From positions 1 to 64,000 of the forward strand of contig JBKHBN010000005.1 of NCBI GenBank assembly GCA_046542355.1: a DNA stretch of 64,000 nt, in the 5' to 3' direction. Positions within the stretch are counted from its first letter, which is position 1. Each line of letters starts with the position of its first letter. The position numbers and the translations under genes are program-made. The notes beneath the pieces are model-generated. The model was not told the origin of the DNA. It searched no databases and saw only the letters and a program-made list of their open reading frames with translations. The DNA comes from UBA1672 sp046542355 (lineage in GTDB: Bacteria; Pseudomonadota; Alphaproteobacteria; Micavibrionales; Micavibrionaceae). Shown in pieces: positions 42,782 to 52,159 of this stretch.

Positions 42782-44128
42782 TTACTCATTACCGCCCTTG
42801 CGTTTGCGATATAGAGCCGCCCAGCCTTTGCGAACCCTTGCCTGCGAGCGTCCTACCGACAGAGAATCCGCAGGCACGTCTTTTGTGATTGTTGATCCAG
42901 CCGCTACAAAAGCTCCGTTATCCAGCGTAACTGGCGCAACAAGGTTGACGTTGCTGCCGATCATGACCCCATCGCCAATAACGGTCTGATGTTTTTCAAA
43001 ACCATCATAATTTACTGTGATTGCGCCACAGCTAAAATTCACATCCTCGCCCATAATTGTATCCCCGATATAACCCAGATGAGATATTTTCGAGCGATTG
43101 CCGATATAGGATTTCTTAATCTCAACAAAATTGCCGATACGTGCTTCTGTGCCTATTTCTGCTCCAGGGCGCAAGCGGGCAAATGGCCCAACAGTTGTTT
43201 TGTTTCCTATTTTTGTGCCCTCAAGGTGAGAATATGCTCTTATATGGACATCCTCGCCGACCTCAACGCCGCTGCCAAAATAGACATTGGGCTCAATTGT
43301 CGTGCCCGAACCAATTTGCGTATCATAGTGCAGATATACGCTAGAGGGATCTTGCATGTAAACACCATCCTCTATGAAAGATTCACGCATCATTTGCTGC
43401 GCCGTATATTCAAGATCTACCAGCTCCAAACGGGTATTACAGCCCTTTACTTCTCTTGGATCGCCGACTACAGCAATGCGGGTTTTCATGTTATCACGCG
43501 CAGCAATTTCCGGCAGATCCGTAATATAAAACTCTTTTGCTGCATTATCATTGTTCAGATTCATCAGCCAACGATCTATGCGGCGTGAATCGAGACAAAA
43601 AGCACCTGTGTTGATAATATTGATTTGTTTTTCTTTCTCGCTGGCGTCTTTTTCCTCGCGGATAGCTTTTAGAGTCTCATCACTGTTAAGCAATAGCCGT
43701 CCATATCCAAAAGGATTATCTATCTGTGCTCCCAGCACCGATATGCCCGTTACACCATCACTCTTTCGCGCAGCAATCAAACGTTCCAAAGAATCAGGAC
43801 TGACAAGAGGCATGTCCCCCAGCAGTACAAGGATATCTCCTGCAAATCCTTTAAGTGCCGGCATCGCAGAACGCAGCGCATCGCCTGTGCCTTGCTGTTT
43901 TTCCTGCACAACATATTGATGGGGGGCAATACTGCTTGCGACGCCCTCCATATCTTTACCCAGAACGACAACAATCCTGTCTGGCTCAAGGCAGCTTACT
44001 GTATTTAAAATCCAGTTTATCATGGGCAAACCGAGCACTTTGTGCATGACTTTAGGCTTATCAGAGCGCATGCGCGTGCCTTTTCCAGCCGCCAGAATTA
44101 CAACAGCGAGTGGCTTTCTTTTTGTCAT
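42782..44128 (-). CDS. glmU: Bifunctional GlmU (UDP-GlcNAc pyrophosphorylase/GlcN-1-P acetyltransferase)
   Basis: GlmU acetylates glucosamine-1-phosphate and joins it to UTP. The 448-residue protein has an N-terminal uridyltransferase domain (L-A-A-G-K-G-T-R-M near 12-20, E-K-Q-Q-G-T-G-D-A near 77-85) and a C-terminal left-handed beta-helix of hexapeptide repeats (about 245-420) with the catalytic H-L-G-Y-I-G-D segment near 350. The ATG at 44128 has AAGGAA about 9 bp upstream and fits the family better than the TTG or ATG further upstream. Same strand as glmS. Confidence 0.96.
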   Translation of the reverse strand: MTKRKPLAVVILAAGKGTRMRSDKPKVMHKVLGLPMINWILNTVSCLEPDRIVVVLGKDMEGVASSIAPHQYVVQEKQQGTGDALRSAMPALKGFAGDILVLLGDMPLVSPDSLERLIAARKSDGVTGISVLGAQIDNPFGYGRLLLNSDETLKAIREEKDASEKEKQINIINTGAFCLDSRRIDRWLMNLNNDNAAKEFYITDLPEIAARDNMKTRIAVVGDPREVKGCNTRLELVDLEYTAQQMMRESFIEDGVYMQDPSSVYLHYDTQIGSGTTIEPNVYFGSGVEVGEDVHIRAYSHLEGTKIGNKTTVGPFARLRPGAEIGTEARIGNFVEIKKSYIGNRSKISHLGYIGDTIMGEDVNFSCGAITVNYDGFEKHQTVIGDGVMIGSNVNLVAPVTLDNGAFVAAGSTITKDVPADSLSVGRSQARVRKGWAALYRKRKGGNE

Positions 44129-44178
44129 ATTTTGATATTCCTTTTTTTGCCGATTTATGCAGGCCGGCAACACTAATC

Positions 44179-45096
44179 TTAATTGTCTTTTATACTTAGA
44201 ACCGTATCGCCGCTTTTATACTCTGTCATATGCATGAACAATGTCCCGTAAGCTGTTTTAACGCGCATGCGAACAGGCATAACAACTGCGTTTTCCGTGA
44301 TTTGCGCCATCCATATTGTCGGCATGGTTCCCAAAGAGCGTCCCTGTTCTTGTATAGATAACCAGCCGCGCGGTTTTGAGTACCAAGCACCGGCAACCGG
44401 CTCTACTTCAACCATGCATTCTACAGCAGAGCCTTCATAGACGTTGTAGCGTGTTTTCTTAAGATGGACATAGCCTTTATGGTGAAATATAAGCTTATAA
44501 CGGCGCTTGCCGTCAAAAACCTCATCCACGCCTTCACAGGGCTTACCATCTGATACATGCTCCATAACCATAAGTGATGCGCTGATCACATCGGTTGTAC
44601 CTTTTGTTAGTTCTTCCTCCGGCTTTTCTTTTCTGGGTTTTTTACCTATATATAGCGTTGTTAAATCCTGAAAACCTTTATTCCTGTCATAGCGGTAGGT
44701 TTTTATCTCCTCCTCACCTCGCCAGCTTGCCGTGGAAATATGTTGTTCCGGCAACCGGATGCGCTCTAAACCAGGTAGCGCCCAGCCATGGGTTTCAAAT
44801 GTTCCTTCCCATGGAACCAATGCACCAAGAAACCCGCTAACCTGGGCCTTAAATACGAGGGAGTAGTGTTCTTCATCACGAAAATCCATGACCATTTCTG
44901 CCTGCACAACGCGTATGCCTCCGGCATAAACATCATATTTCGCTTCCTGATAGTCATAATCCTGAAAGCTTTTATCATCCGCATCATTCGAAAAGGCAGG
45001 TGTAAGCACTCCTGCATTAAAAAAGATTGAAGCGATTAATAAAAACGCATGATACCGCGTTTTATCATTGGTAATAAAGCCCCAGCGTTTTCTCAA
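44179..45096 (-). CDS. DUF3108 domain protein, secreted
   Basis: A 305-residue protein of the DUF3108 family, function unknown. A late signal-like helix lies at about residues 17-36 (H-A-F-L-L-I-A-S-I-F-F-N-A-G), then the family start Y-D-V-Y-A-G-G-I-R-V and strand-rich sequence with W-S-type features (V-P-W-E-G-T-F-E-T-H-G). The only workable start is a TTG at 45096, which lies 32 bp inside the end of the FemAB-like gene, so the pair is probably translationally coupled. Family members are periplasmic or outer-membrane associated. Confidence 0.85.
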   Translation of the reverse strand: MRKRWGFITNDKTRYHAFLLIASIFFNAGVLTPAFSNDADDKSFQDYDYQEAKYDVYAGGIRVVQAEMVMDFRDEEHYSLVFKAQVSGFLGALVPWEGTFETHGWALPGLERIRLPEQHISTASWRGEEEIKTYRYDRNKGFQDLTTLYIGKKPRKEKPEEELTKGTTDVISASLMVMEHVSDGKPCEGVDEVFDGKRRYKLIFHHKGYVHLKKTRYNVYEGSAVECMVEVEPVAGAWYSKPRGWLSIQEQGRSLGTMPTIWMAQITENAVVMPVRMRVKTAYGTLFMHMTEYKSGDTVLSIKDN

Positions 45097-46057
45097 TTTT
45101 TCTACCCATTCTTTTTTTAAACCTCATGACACCCTCTGCGTCTTTTGCATTAACACCACCAAGGTCAAGTTCCTGTACATTTTGTTTCTTCAACTGCTCT
45201 ATCGCTGCCCATAACAGCACGTAATGTGCCCGGTTTTCCCGTCCTGCACCGGAGGTATAACCAATTTGATATGTCGCACTCGATCCGTGAATAAGCAGTA
45301 ATATACCTGCTATCGGGTTATTATCCAACAGCGCACAGCCGATCATCATATTTTTTCCACGGGAGAATGATTCCCCCAATGCCAGCATTGTCTTTAACGA
45401 AGGGCCATCGTACTTACGCACAGATTTATCACGCAGATATTGCTTCATCAACCATTTAAAGTGCCATGATGAAATGCCCGAGGTATCCCAGACCAGCTTT
45501 AACGGTTTGCGCTCGCTCTGGTTTAATGCGTTTCTCCATTTGGAGTGAAGATTTTTGCGTATATTATCCAATGATGGTTTTAGATCCAGCCATATTGTCT
45601 CGTAACCACTCTTTGCTTTGGCTCTATACCCATGCTTTTGCATGATTTGTTGCATATCGGGCGTGTCTTTTATTTCAGGAATGAAACGGATCCTGCGGCC
45701 AATACGTTTGGGATATTGTTGCATGAATGCTGCAACAAATGCGTCAAAATGTTCCGGTGATCCGTAGCCGTCGAACCATAAAGGCCCCCGATCAAGAATG
45801 ACCCCGTGCACTACGTTTTTCAAAAGCCCCGCCTCCAGCACGTTGACAATGCCTGCGGCGTTGCCTGCAACGGTGATTAACCCTTTGGATATATGTTGGT
45901 AATTCAATCTGGACATGGCTTGCAGGTAATGCTGAGACTGCAGCAAATTCATACGCTGCACGCGGGCGCTGTATTCAGACCACTGCGCTGGAGTGTGCGA
46001 ATTCCAGTGCAGCGTCGTATGCTTTTTTATATCTTGAGCATTAAGCTCTTTCATCAT
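45065..46057 (-). CDS. FemAB-like aminoacyl/peptidyl N-acyltransferase
   Basis: A 330-residue protein with tandem GNAT-like folds as in FemA/FemX and the FemAB-related family of proteobacteria. Signs: W-x-E-Y-x-A-R-V near the start, a conserved stretch with T-I-W-L-D-L near 166, R-K-N-L-H-S-K-W-R-N-A-L near 180 (the nitrogen-rich binding motif of the family) and L-D-L-G-G-V-N near 300. In Gram-positive bacteria such enzymes add amino acids to lipid II. In proteobacteria the substrate is unknown. It is divergent from dapD and overlaps the DUF3108 gene. Confidence 0.82.
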   Translation of the reverse strand: MMKELNAQDIKKHTTLHWNSHTPAQWSEYSARVQRMNLLQSQHYLQAMSRLNYQHISKGLITVAGNAAGIVNVLEAGLLKNVVHGVILDRGPLWFDGYGSPEHFDAFVAAFMQQYPKRIGRRIRFIPEIKDTPDMQQIMQKHGYRAKAKSGYETIWLDLKPSLDNIRKNLHSKWRNALNQSERKPLKLVWDTSGISSWHFKWLMKQYLRDKSVRKYDGPSLKTMLALGESFSRGKNMMIGCALLDNNPIAGILLLIHGSSATYQIGYTSGAGRENRAHYVLLWAAIEQLKKQNVQELDLGGVNAKDAEGVMRFKKRMGRKIEKTLGLYYQ

Positions 46058-46175
46058 ATTGTTTTTCTCGGTTTTTATTGACTGGTAGCGCCTGTGGCTT
46101 GTGTTAAAAGCCAGAGGGTTATACGCTCCCTAACTTAGGATCAGACCCTATTAACCTGCAAGAGACAAGAAAATT

Positions 46176-47027
46176 ATGACAGATACGCACGCACAGCTCG
46201 AACAAACAATTAACAGCGCATGGGATGTGCGCGATACAATTAACATACAAACCGGTGGTGAATATCGCGACGCCGTGGAAGAGACACTTAATCTCCTTGA
46301 TAACGGCTGCTTGCGCATTGCCAGCCCATCTGATTCAGGATGGATTGTTCATCAATGGGCGAAAAAAGCTGTGCTGCTCTCTTTTCGCCTTAATCCTATG
46401 CATATGATTTCCGGTGGGCCGGGGGGCAGTTTCTGGTATGACAAAGTTAAAAGCAAGTTTGATGGTTGGGACGAAGATGATTTCGCAAAGGCCGGATTTC
46501 GCGCCGTGCCTGATACTATTGTCCGTCACAGTGCCTATGTGGCTCCCAGCGTTGTTTTAATGCAAAGCTTTGTAAATCTTGGTGCTTATATTGATACTGG
46601 AACCATGATTGATACCTGGGTTCTGGTTGGATCTTGTGCGCAAATCGGTAAAAACTGTCATATTTCGGAAGGTGTTGGCATCGGCGGCGTTCTTGAGCCT
46701 TTGCAAGCAGCGCCCGTTATCATTGAGGATAATGTTTTTGTCGGCGTTGGCTCAAAAATCGTTGAAGGCGTTATTGTTGAAAAAGGATCTGTCATTTCTA
46801 TGGGCGTTTGTATCGGCGCTTCTACTAAAATTATTGATCGTACAACAGGAGAAATATATCAGGGGCGGGTTCCGGCCTATTCTGTTGTTATTGCCGGTAC
46901 GCTGCCTTCAGACAAAACTCTGCCCGATGGCTCACCTGCGCCGAGCCTTGCCTGCGCGGTTATTGTCAAACGAGTGGATGAGCGCACGCGCAGTAAAACC
47001 AGCATCAATGATTTACTTAGAGATTAA
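46176..47027 (+). CDS. dapD: Tetrahydrodipicolinate N-succinyltransferase
   Basis: DapD succinylates tetrahydrodipicolinate in the lysine and meso-diaminopimelate pathway, which feeds peptidoglycan synthesis. The 283-residue protein has an N-terminal helical domain (about 1-100) and a left-handed beta-helix with hexapeptide repeats (about 105-240), including G-A-Y-I-D-x-G-T-M-I-D-T-W near 132-145 and G-V-G-I-G-G-V-L-E-P near 166. Length is normal. dapE follows in the same direction after one intervening gene. Confidence 0.97.
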   Translation: MTDTHAQLEQTINSAWDVRDTINIQTGGEYRDAVEETLNLLDNGCLRIASPSDSGWIVHQWAKKAVLLSFRLNPMHMISGGPGGSFWYDKVKSKFDGWDEDDFAKAGFRAVPDTIVRHSAYVAPSVVLMQSFVNLGAYIDTGTMIDTWVLVGSCAQIGKNCHISEGVGIGGVLEPLQAAPVIIEDNVFVGVGSKIVEGVIVEKGSVISMGVCIGASTKIIDRTTGEIYQGRVPAYSVVIAGTLPSDKTLPDGSPAPSLACAVIVKRVDERTRSKTSINDLLRD

Positions 47028-47133
47028 GAATACGGCTTTGTTCATTTGATGTATTATAAGCTATAAAATTGTTGATTTTATTGGCTGGTGTTTGCCATTA
47101 CAGTGTTGATCCTATAGTCTCGATCGTGCGTGT

Positions 47134-48249
47134 ATGAAATATTCAAGAGTGGAATCAAAAGTGCCTCAAATCAGTGATATGCTTCACTTGCTATCAAGGC
47201 GAAGGTATAGTTCAAAAGGTTCGTTAAGAAATATGTTTAATATTAGTGCGATAAGATCATTTCTATTGCGTGATAATCCTTTGTCTTACTGGCGCAGGCG
47301 TGTTTTGCATGGGTATAAAGGTGCGTCTTGTTTTTGTGAATACCTTTGTCATGCAGAGCGTTATAGATCAGAGGAAACCGTTCGAGAGAATTTCGATTCT
47401 CTTGTTCAAGATGTCTATGAATGGCTTGATGATAAACAATATCATATGGCGCGAGAGTCGCTTAACCTTATGCTTGATCACGCTGATGGAAAGACGCGGG
47501 ACGATGAGATCACCCCTGGCCCTCTTCATGAAATTACTCAGGCCGTATGGTTTATCAGTGCTATTGAAGACGGATTTACGGTGCGTGATCCCGAGATTAT
47601 TCTAAGCCTTATCTTTGTACATGATCTGGGGGAAGATTATAACATTAAACCGCAAACCCTTGAAGCACGTTTGCGAGAACGCGGTATTTCGTCAGACAGT
47701 CGCGTGCGGGCGCTGTTGAAAAGTTTTGATGTTATTACAAAATATTATGGCAAGGATGAGCGGGTTCAATATCATCTTGGGCGCGGGCGCTACAAAACTG
47801 AGGGTGATTACCAGAACGGGGTGAGCGTTGATAAATATGCCTCGGTAGCCAAGATGTTTGACCGTATGCATAACCTGATGACTCTGGTCAGTGTTCGAGA
47901 AATCAAGCAGATGCATGAGGAAATAGCAAAAACGGCCCGCTACTACGTGCTAAACCGAATTCGGCGCATGAGTAAGGATTTTCCCGAACATGAAGCTATA
48001 TATGACTTGATGTACAAGGCTCTTGTTACGCAGCTTGAATTTTCGCGTTACTATACAGTTCCTGATGGTGATCCCCTGCCCGATAATGAGGAAATACTCA
48101 GCCAGATGCCAAAGAAAGGATTTCCCTATATGCCTGAGGGTCTTCATCCCTTGCTGGTTATTGCCCGGCGAACCCGCGCGGAATATCCGGAAATTTACGG
48201 ACAAAGCGCTCGCCCTGATCCGTTGGCGGCTCATAACAGTATGGGTTAA
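47134..48249 (+). CDS. Solitary HD-domain protein, RelA/SpoT hydrolase-like
   Basis: A 371-residue protein between dapD and dapE. The metal-site pattern of a SpoT-type hydrolase can be read: His132 (L-H-E-I-T-Q-A-V), His163-Asp164 (F-V-H-D-L-G-E-D) and Asp243 in K-M-F-D-R-M-H-N-L-M-T-L, which resembles K-L-A-D-R-L-H-N-M-R-T-L of Rsh. No synthetase, TGS or ACT domain is present. It could be a small alarmone hydrolase or another nucleotide phosphohydrolase. The N-terminal 45 residues are basic and poorly conserved-looking, and the ATG at 47134 has no clear ribosome site, so the true start may be downstream. Confidence 0.75.
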   Translation: MKYSRVESKVPQISDMLHLLSRRRYSSKGSLRNMFNISAIRSFLLRDNPLSYWRRRVLHGYKGASCFCEYLCHAERYRSEETVRENFDSLVQDVYEWLDDKQYHMARESLNLMLDHADGKTRDDEITPGPLHEITQAVWFISAIEDGFTVRDPEIILSLIFVHDLGEDYNIKPQTLEARLRERGISSDSRVRALLKSFDVITKYYGKDERVQYHLGRGRYKTEGDYQNGVSVDKYASVAKMFDRMHNLMTLVSVREIKQMHEEIAKTARYYVLNRIRRMSKDFPEHEAIYDLMYKALVTQLEFSRYYTVPDGDPLPDNEEILSQMPKKGFPYMPEGLHPLLVIARRTRAEYPEIYGQSARPDPLAAHNSMG

Positions 48250-48325
48250 GAATTTTTTTGTATTATGTATATTGGTTGGTTAGGATGCCTTGCATTTACG
48301 CTCCAAAACAAAATGAAAGCCGAGC

Positions 48326-49498
48326 ATGTCATTTAATGTTATAGATCTTACCAGCGAACTTATTGCCTGTCCTTCGGTTGCGCCCAAGGATGAGGGAGCG
48401 CAACTGGTTCTGGCCGAAAAGCTTAAAGCGCTTGGTTTTGAGTGTCATCATCTGAGCTTTGGCGAAGGCGATGAAGCCGTGCCAAATCTGTTTGCACGCC
48501 TTGGCAGTGGACGTCCTCATATTTGTTATGCGGGGCATACGGATGTTGTGCCGCCCGGCTCTTTGGATAAATGGACATATGATCCATTTAAGGCAACCAT
48601 TAAAGACGGCGTTCTTTATGGCCGCGGCTCCAGTGATATGAAAGGCTCTATTGCTGCTTTTGTAGCGGCTGTTTCCGATTATCTGGAGAATAACACCCTT
48701 CAAGGATCTATCAGTTTCCTGATTACCGGCGATGAGGAAGGCCCTGCTGTGAATGGTACGGTTAAAGTTCTGGAGTGGATGAAAGAGCATGGCCATATCC
48801 CTGATGTTTGTCTGGTTGGTGAGCCGACAAATACAAACAAAATCGGGGAGACAATCGCGCTAGGACGGCGCGGATCTATAAACAGCGTTCTTACTGTAAA
48901 AGGAAAGCAAGGGCATGTTGCCTATCAGGAATTTGCTGATAATCCGGTGCCCGGACTTATCACGCTTGTGAGCACGCTGGCAGGTCATGAATTTGATCAG
49001 GGCTCGGAGCACTTTCCCGCGACCAATCTTGAGTTTACAGGAATGGATATAGGAGCCGGGCGTTGGGCGGAAAATGTTATCCCTGCGTCTGCGCGCGCTA
49101 TGTTCAATATCCGGTTTAATGATCTTTGGACAGGCGAAAGCTTACGCGCGGAGCTTGATAGAATTTTAGGCGCAACAGGTATTCAATATGAGCTACAGAC
49201 CCGATGCAGTGGTAATAGTTTCCTAACGCCTCCAGGGCCTTGGTCGGATATTGTGCGTGATGCTGCTGCGCAAGTTACAGGCCTTGAACCGGAATTTACG
49301 ACAGGCGGTGCAACGTCTGATGCCCGTTTTATTGCCCCGTATTGTCCGGCACTTGAATTTGGCGGCATTAATACAACCATTCATCAGGTTAATGAAAATG
49401 CACGCGTTGAGGATCTGGAACAACTAGTTGCTATTTTCCGTGGCATTATCGAGCGTGCCGATCAAAGCACTGAATTGAGCGCGCAGCCAACCCCTTAG
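48326..49498 (+). CDS. dapE: Succinyl-diaminopimelate desuccinylase
   Basis: DapE hydrolyses N-succinyl-LL-diaminopimelate to LL-diaminopimelate and succinate. The 390-residue M20-family metallopeptidase has the zinc motifs A-G-H-T-D-V-V-P-P-G near 71-80, G-R-G-S-S-D-M-K-G near 100, D-E-E-G-P near 137 and a late G-G-I-N-T-T-I-H-Q-V-N-E motif with the final zinc His. A short Ser/Thr-rich tail follows. It works with dapD two genes upstream. Confidence 0.97.
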   Translation: MSFNVIDLTSELIACPSVAPKDEGAQLVLAEKLKALGFECHHLSFGEGDEAVPNLFARLGSGRPHICYAGHTDVVPPGSLDKWTYDPFKATIKDGVLYGRGSSDMKGSIAAFVAAVSDYLENNTLQGSISFLITGDEEGPAVNGTVKVLEWMKEHGHIPDVCLVGEPTNTNKIGETIALGRRGSINSVLTVKGKQGHVAYQEFADNPVPGLITLVSTLAGHEFDQGSEHFPATNLEFTGMDIGAGRWAENVIPASARAMFNIRFNDLWTGESLRAELDRILGATGIQYELQTRCSGNSFLTPPGPWSDIVRDAAAQVTGLEPEFTTGGATSDARFIAPYCPALEFGGINTTIHQVNENARVEDLEQLVAIFRGIIERADQSTELSAQPTP

Positions 49499-49547
49499 AT
49501 AGATTGTAGCTTGTATGATGGGAGAGATGCGAGGGTTGTTGGTGCTT

Positions 49548-50267
49548 CTAGCTTTTTTCAGCCATCTCCAGGATTGAATCCACGTAGGCTTCATCAATTA
49601 CAGCGTATGATTTTCCGTTCTTTTCCTCAAATGAGAGGACGGAAAGCGGCAGCGCTACGCCCTTATTATATATACCCCGATAATTAATATTGACGTATAT
49701 GCTGCGTACGTAAGCGCCATTCTTATCAAAGAGAACGTCTTGCAAATCTCCGATAATCTGGCCGTTACTATCTATGAGCGTAATGCCCAGAAGATCTGAA
49801 AGGTTTAATATGTCTTCTCCATTTTCTCCAGAGGCTGTTTCAATACTGGCGAGCAAAACCGGATAAAGTGATTCTACTTCTTCTTCATTAAAACCTAAAC
49901 GGTATCCGGCACTTACGCTTCCTATATCCAGTGTATTGCGATTCAAATAAACAGACCTTCTCAGATTTAAGCGATCAAAATTCACCTTTAGAGAGAAAAC
50001 CTGACCGCTCGTGTCAAAGGCTATATCCTGCACTTCGCCTATGGCTTTGTTTTTATTATCAAGCACGTTGCGTTTGAGGATGTCTTTTGATTGCTCATAG
50101 CGCGGGTTTTGCAAAGGTTTTATGCGGTTATGTCTTTTTATCTGTTCCTGAAAAGCAACGGAGTCTATGTTTTTTCCTTCGGATGCTTGCAAGGGCTGCG
50201 CGTTTGCAAGTACGCCCAAAACCAGACACAAAATACCAAAGCTCCGATAGATGCCACGTTTTATCAT
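49548..50267 (-). CDS. Secreted PRC-barrel domain protein
   Basis: A 239-residue protein with a signal peptide (residues 1-28, ending near P-L-Q-A-S) and two PRC-barrel-like repeats. The first is near 85-115 (V-L-D-N-K-N-K-A-I-G-E-V-Q-D-I-A-F-D-T-S-G), the second near 155-190 (L-I-D-S-N-G-Q-I-I-G-D-L-Q-D-V-L-F-D-K-N-G). PRC barrels are small beta domains found in RNA-processing and photosynthetic proteins; secreted two-copy forms are common in alphaproteobacteria with no known role. I choose the ATG at 50267, since the upstream start at 50288 only adds basic residues. Confidence 0.88.
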   Translation of the reverse strand: MIKRGIYRSFGILCLVLGVLANAQPLQASEGKNIDSVAFQEQIKRHNRIKPLQNPRYEQSKDILKRNVLDNKNKAIGEVQDIAFDTSGQVFSLKVNFDRLNLRRSVYLNRNTLDIGSVSAGYRLGFNEEEVESLYPVLLASIETASGENGEDILNLSDLLGITLIDSNGQIIGDLQDVLFDKNGAYVRSIYVNINYRGIYNKGVALPLSVLSFEEKNGKSYAVIDEAYVDSILEMAEKS

Positions 50268-50369
50268 CAGGCGTTTTCCTTTATTCAACCCTTTATTTCC
50301 AATATTAACAGGTGCAGTATATAATTCTTTTTGCTCTTACGCAAACTTCGGGTTTGTGGAGACAAGGTT

Positions 50370-51170
50370 TTACTCCGGGTAATCAACACGCATGAGGTAT
50401 AGCCCATCAGCCGGAGCGGTCGGCCCGCCTTTGCTCCTGTCTTTGGCTTTGAGCGCTGTTTTTACGTCTTCTGGCCTCCATTTTCCCAACCCAACGAGTG
50501 ATAAAGTCCCTGCGATATTGCGCACTTGATGGTGCAGGAACGATTGCGCTTCCAACTCTATGGTGATGCGCTGTTGACCGGGAATTTTGCACTCATCTTG
50601 TATAATTTCAAGCCGATCCAATGTGCGTATAGGGGATTTTGCCTGACAATCGGAGTCTCTGAAGGTTGTAAAGTCATGGTGACCAAGAAGATACGCTGCT
50701 CCTTTGCGCATGGCTTCAATATCCAGATTTTTGCCAATATGCCATGCCAACCCCTTTTCCAGAGCCAGCATACCCGATCTGTTTACAATCTTGTAGCGGT
50801 AGAGTTTGTTCGTTGCATCAAAGCGCGCATGAAATGTTTCGTGAGCCTTTTCCACCTTGATGATCGATATGGGATGCGGGCGCAAATAGGCATTAACGGC
50901 CTTTAAAATTGCAAAATTATCCATCGGTTTTGAAAAGGGCTCAAGGTCTACATGGAAAACCTGAGCACAAGCGTGAACCCCTGCATCCGTGCGTCCCGCT
51001 ACAGTAATCGATACGTTTTGATTTGAAAATCCGGTAATGGATTCTTCTACTATTTGCTGAATTGAGATGACATTACGCTGTCTTTGCCAACCAGCATAGC
51101 CTTGCCCGTTATATTCCAGCGTCATTTTGTAGCGTGTTAACGGCTTGTCTTTTTTTTCAGGAACATTCAT
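50370..51170 (-). CDS. truA: tRNA pseudouridine(38-40) synthase
   Basis: TruA converts uridines 38-40 of the anticodon arm to pseudouridine. The 266-residue protein has the family entry Y-N-G-Q-G-Y-A-G-W-Q-R-Q near residue 18, the catalytic Asp in G-R-T-D-A-G-V-H-A near 56-64 and the C-terminal F-L-H-H-Q-V-R-N motif. The start ATG at 51170 overlaps the fmt stop codon by 4 bp (ATGA), giving translational coupling. A longer upstream start inside fmt is not needed. Confidence 0.96.
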   Translation of the reverse strand: MNVPEKKDKPLTRYKMTLEYNGQGYAGWQRQRNVISIQQIVEESITGFSNQNVSITVAGRTDAGVHACAQVFHVDLEPFSKPMDNFAILKAVNAYLRPHPISIIKVEKAHETFHARFDATNKLYRYKIVNRSGMLALEKGLAWHIGKNLDIEAMRKGAAYLLGHHDFTTFRDSDCQAKSPIRTLDRLEIIQDECKIPGQQRITIELEAQSFLHHQVRNIAGTLSLVGLGKWRPEDVKTALKAKDRSKGGPTAPADGLYLMRVDYPE

Positions 51171-52135
51171 TCGAAAATATCCCCTATAAAGAGGTAGCCT
51201 CCATTCAGTGCTGATGCAAAATCCATTGCTTTTTTTCCAGCAGGCTGGAGTTTGAGTACTTTCAAAACGCTGCCATCCCCGCACATGACTTCGCCTTCTT
51301 TATTTAATAATGTTCCGGGTTTTTCCTGCACAGGATAGGCGTTTTTAAGCGCTTTGGCCTTGATTATCTTAAAGCGCTGTGCATCTTGTTTCTGAGTCCA
51401 GACCCCCGGCCACGGATTTAAGGCGCGCACCTGCCGATCTATTTCCATAGCGGTGTGTGTCCAGTTCACTTGTCCATCTTTTTTGGTTAACAATGGTGCG
51501 TAAGAGGCCAGATCATTAACCTGTATGCGGGCATCCGGGCGTTTTCTGTCTTTTGCCAGTTTGCCTAGAACTTCAATAATAAGTCTGGCTCCCATATCAG
51601 CGAGCCGGTCATGGAGCTGCGCTGCTGTCATATTACCGCCAAGCGCCAGCTCATCTTGGAGAATCATCGCTCCGGTGTCCATTCCGGCATCCATTTGCAT
51701 TATGGTGATACCGCTCTTTTTATCTCCCTTCCATATGGCATGCTGAATGGGAGACGCGCCCCGCCAAGCGGGCAATAAAGAACCGTGAATATTCAAACAC
51801 CCAAAGCGCGGCGCATCCAAAACGGCTTGAGGAAGCAGCAAACCGTAAGCCGCTACTACAGCGATATCGGCTTTGTGTGCTGTAAATTGCTCCTGAATTT
51901 GCGCGGTTTTGAGCGTTTTTGGCGTGTATACGGGAATCCCATGCGCTTCAGCCAATTCCTGCACCGGCGATTTTTGTACCTTATGGCCGCGACCTTTTGG
52001 GCGGGGCGGCTGGCTATAGACTGCGCAAATATTGTGCGGGCTTTTTATAAGCGCTTTTAATGCGCTTGTTGCAAAATCGGGCGTGCCCATAAAAACGACG
52101 TTTAACGGATTATGGCTTTTATGCTCTGTTGACAT
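51167..52135 (-). CDS. fmt: Methionyl-tRNA formyltransferase
   Basis: Fmt formylates initiator Met-tRNA using 10-formyl-tetrahydrofolate. The 322-residue protein has the N-terminal V-F-M-G-T-P-D-F-A motif, the catalytic Asn/His in N-I-H-G-S-L-L-P-A-W-R-G-A near residue 112, and D-A-G-M-D-T-G near 148 with the catalytic Asp. The C-terminal tRNA-binding domain starts near 210. It is between def and truA on one strand, the standard def-fmt-truA order. Confidence 0.97.
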   Translation of the reverse strand: MSTEHKSHNPLNVVFMGTPDFATSALKALIKSPHNICAVYSQPPRPKGRGHKVQKSPVQELAEAHGIPVYTPKTLKTAQIQEQFTAHKADIAVVAAYGLLLPQAVLDAPRFGCLNIHGSLLPAWRGASPIQHAIWKGDKKSGITIMQMDAGMDTGAMILQDELALGGNMTAAQLHDRLADMGARLIIEVLGKLAKDRKRPDARIQVNDLASYAPLLTKKDGQVNWTHTAMEIDRQVRALNPWPGVWTQKQDAQRFKIIKAKALKNAYPVQEKPGTLLNKEGEVMCGDGSVLKVLKLQPAGKKAMDFASALNGGYLFIGDIFE

Positions 52136-52159
52136 AGGCTTTTTTCTTTTTGAATAATA

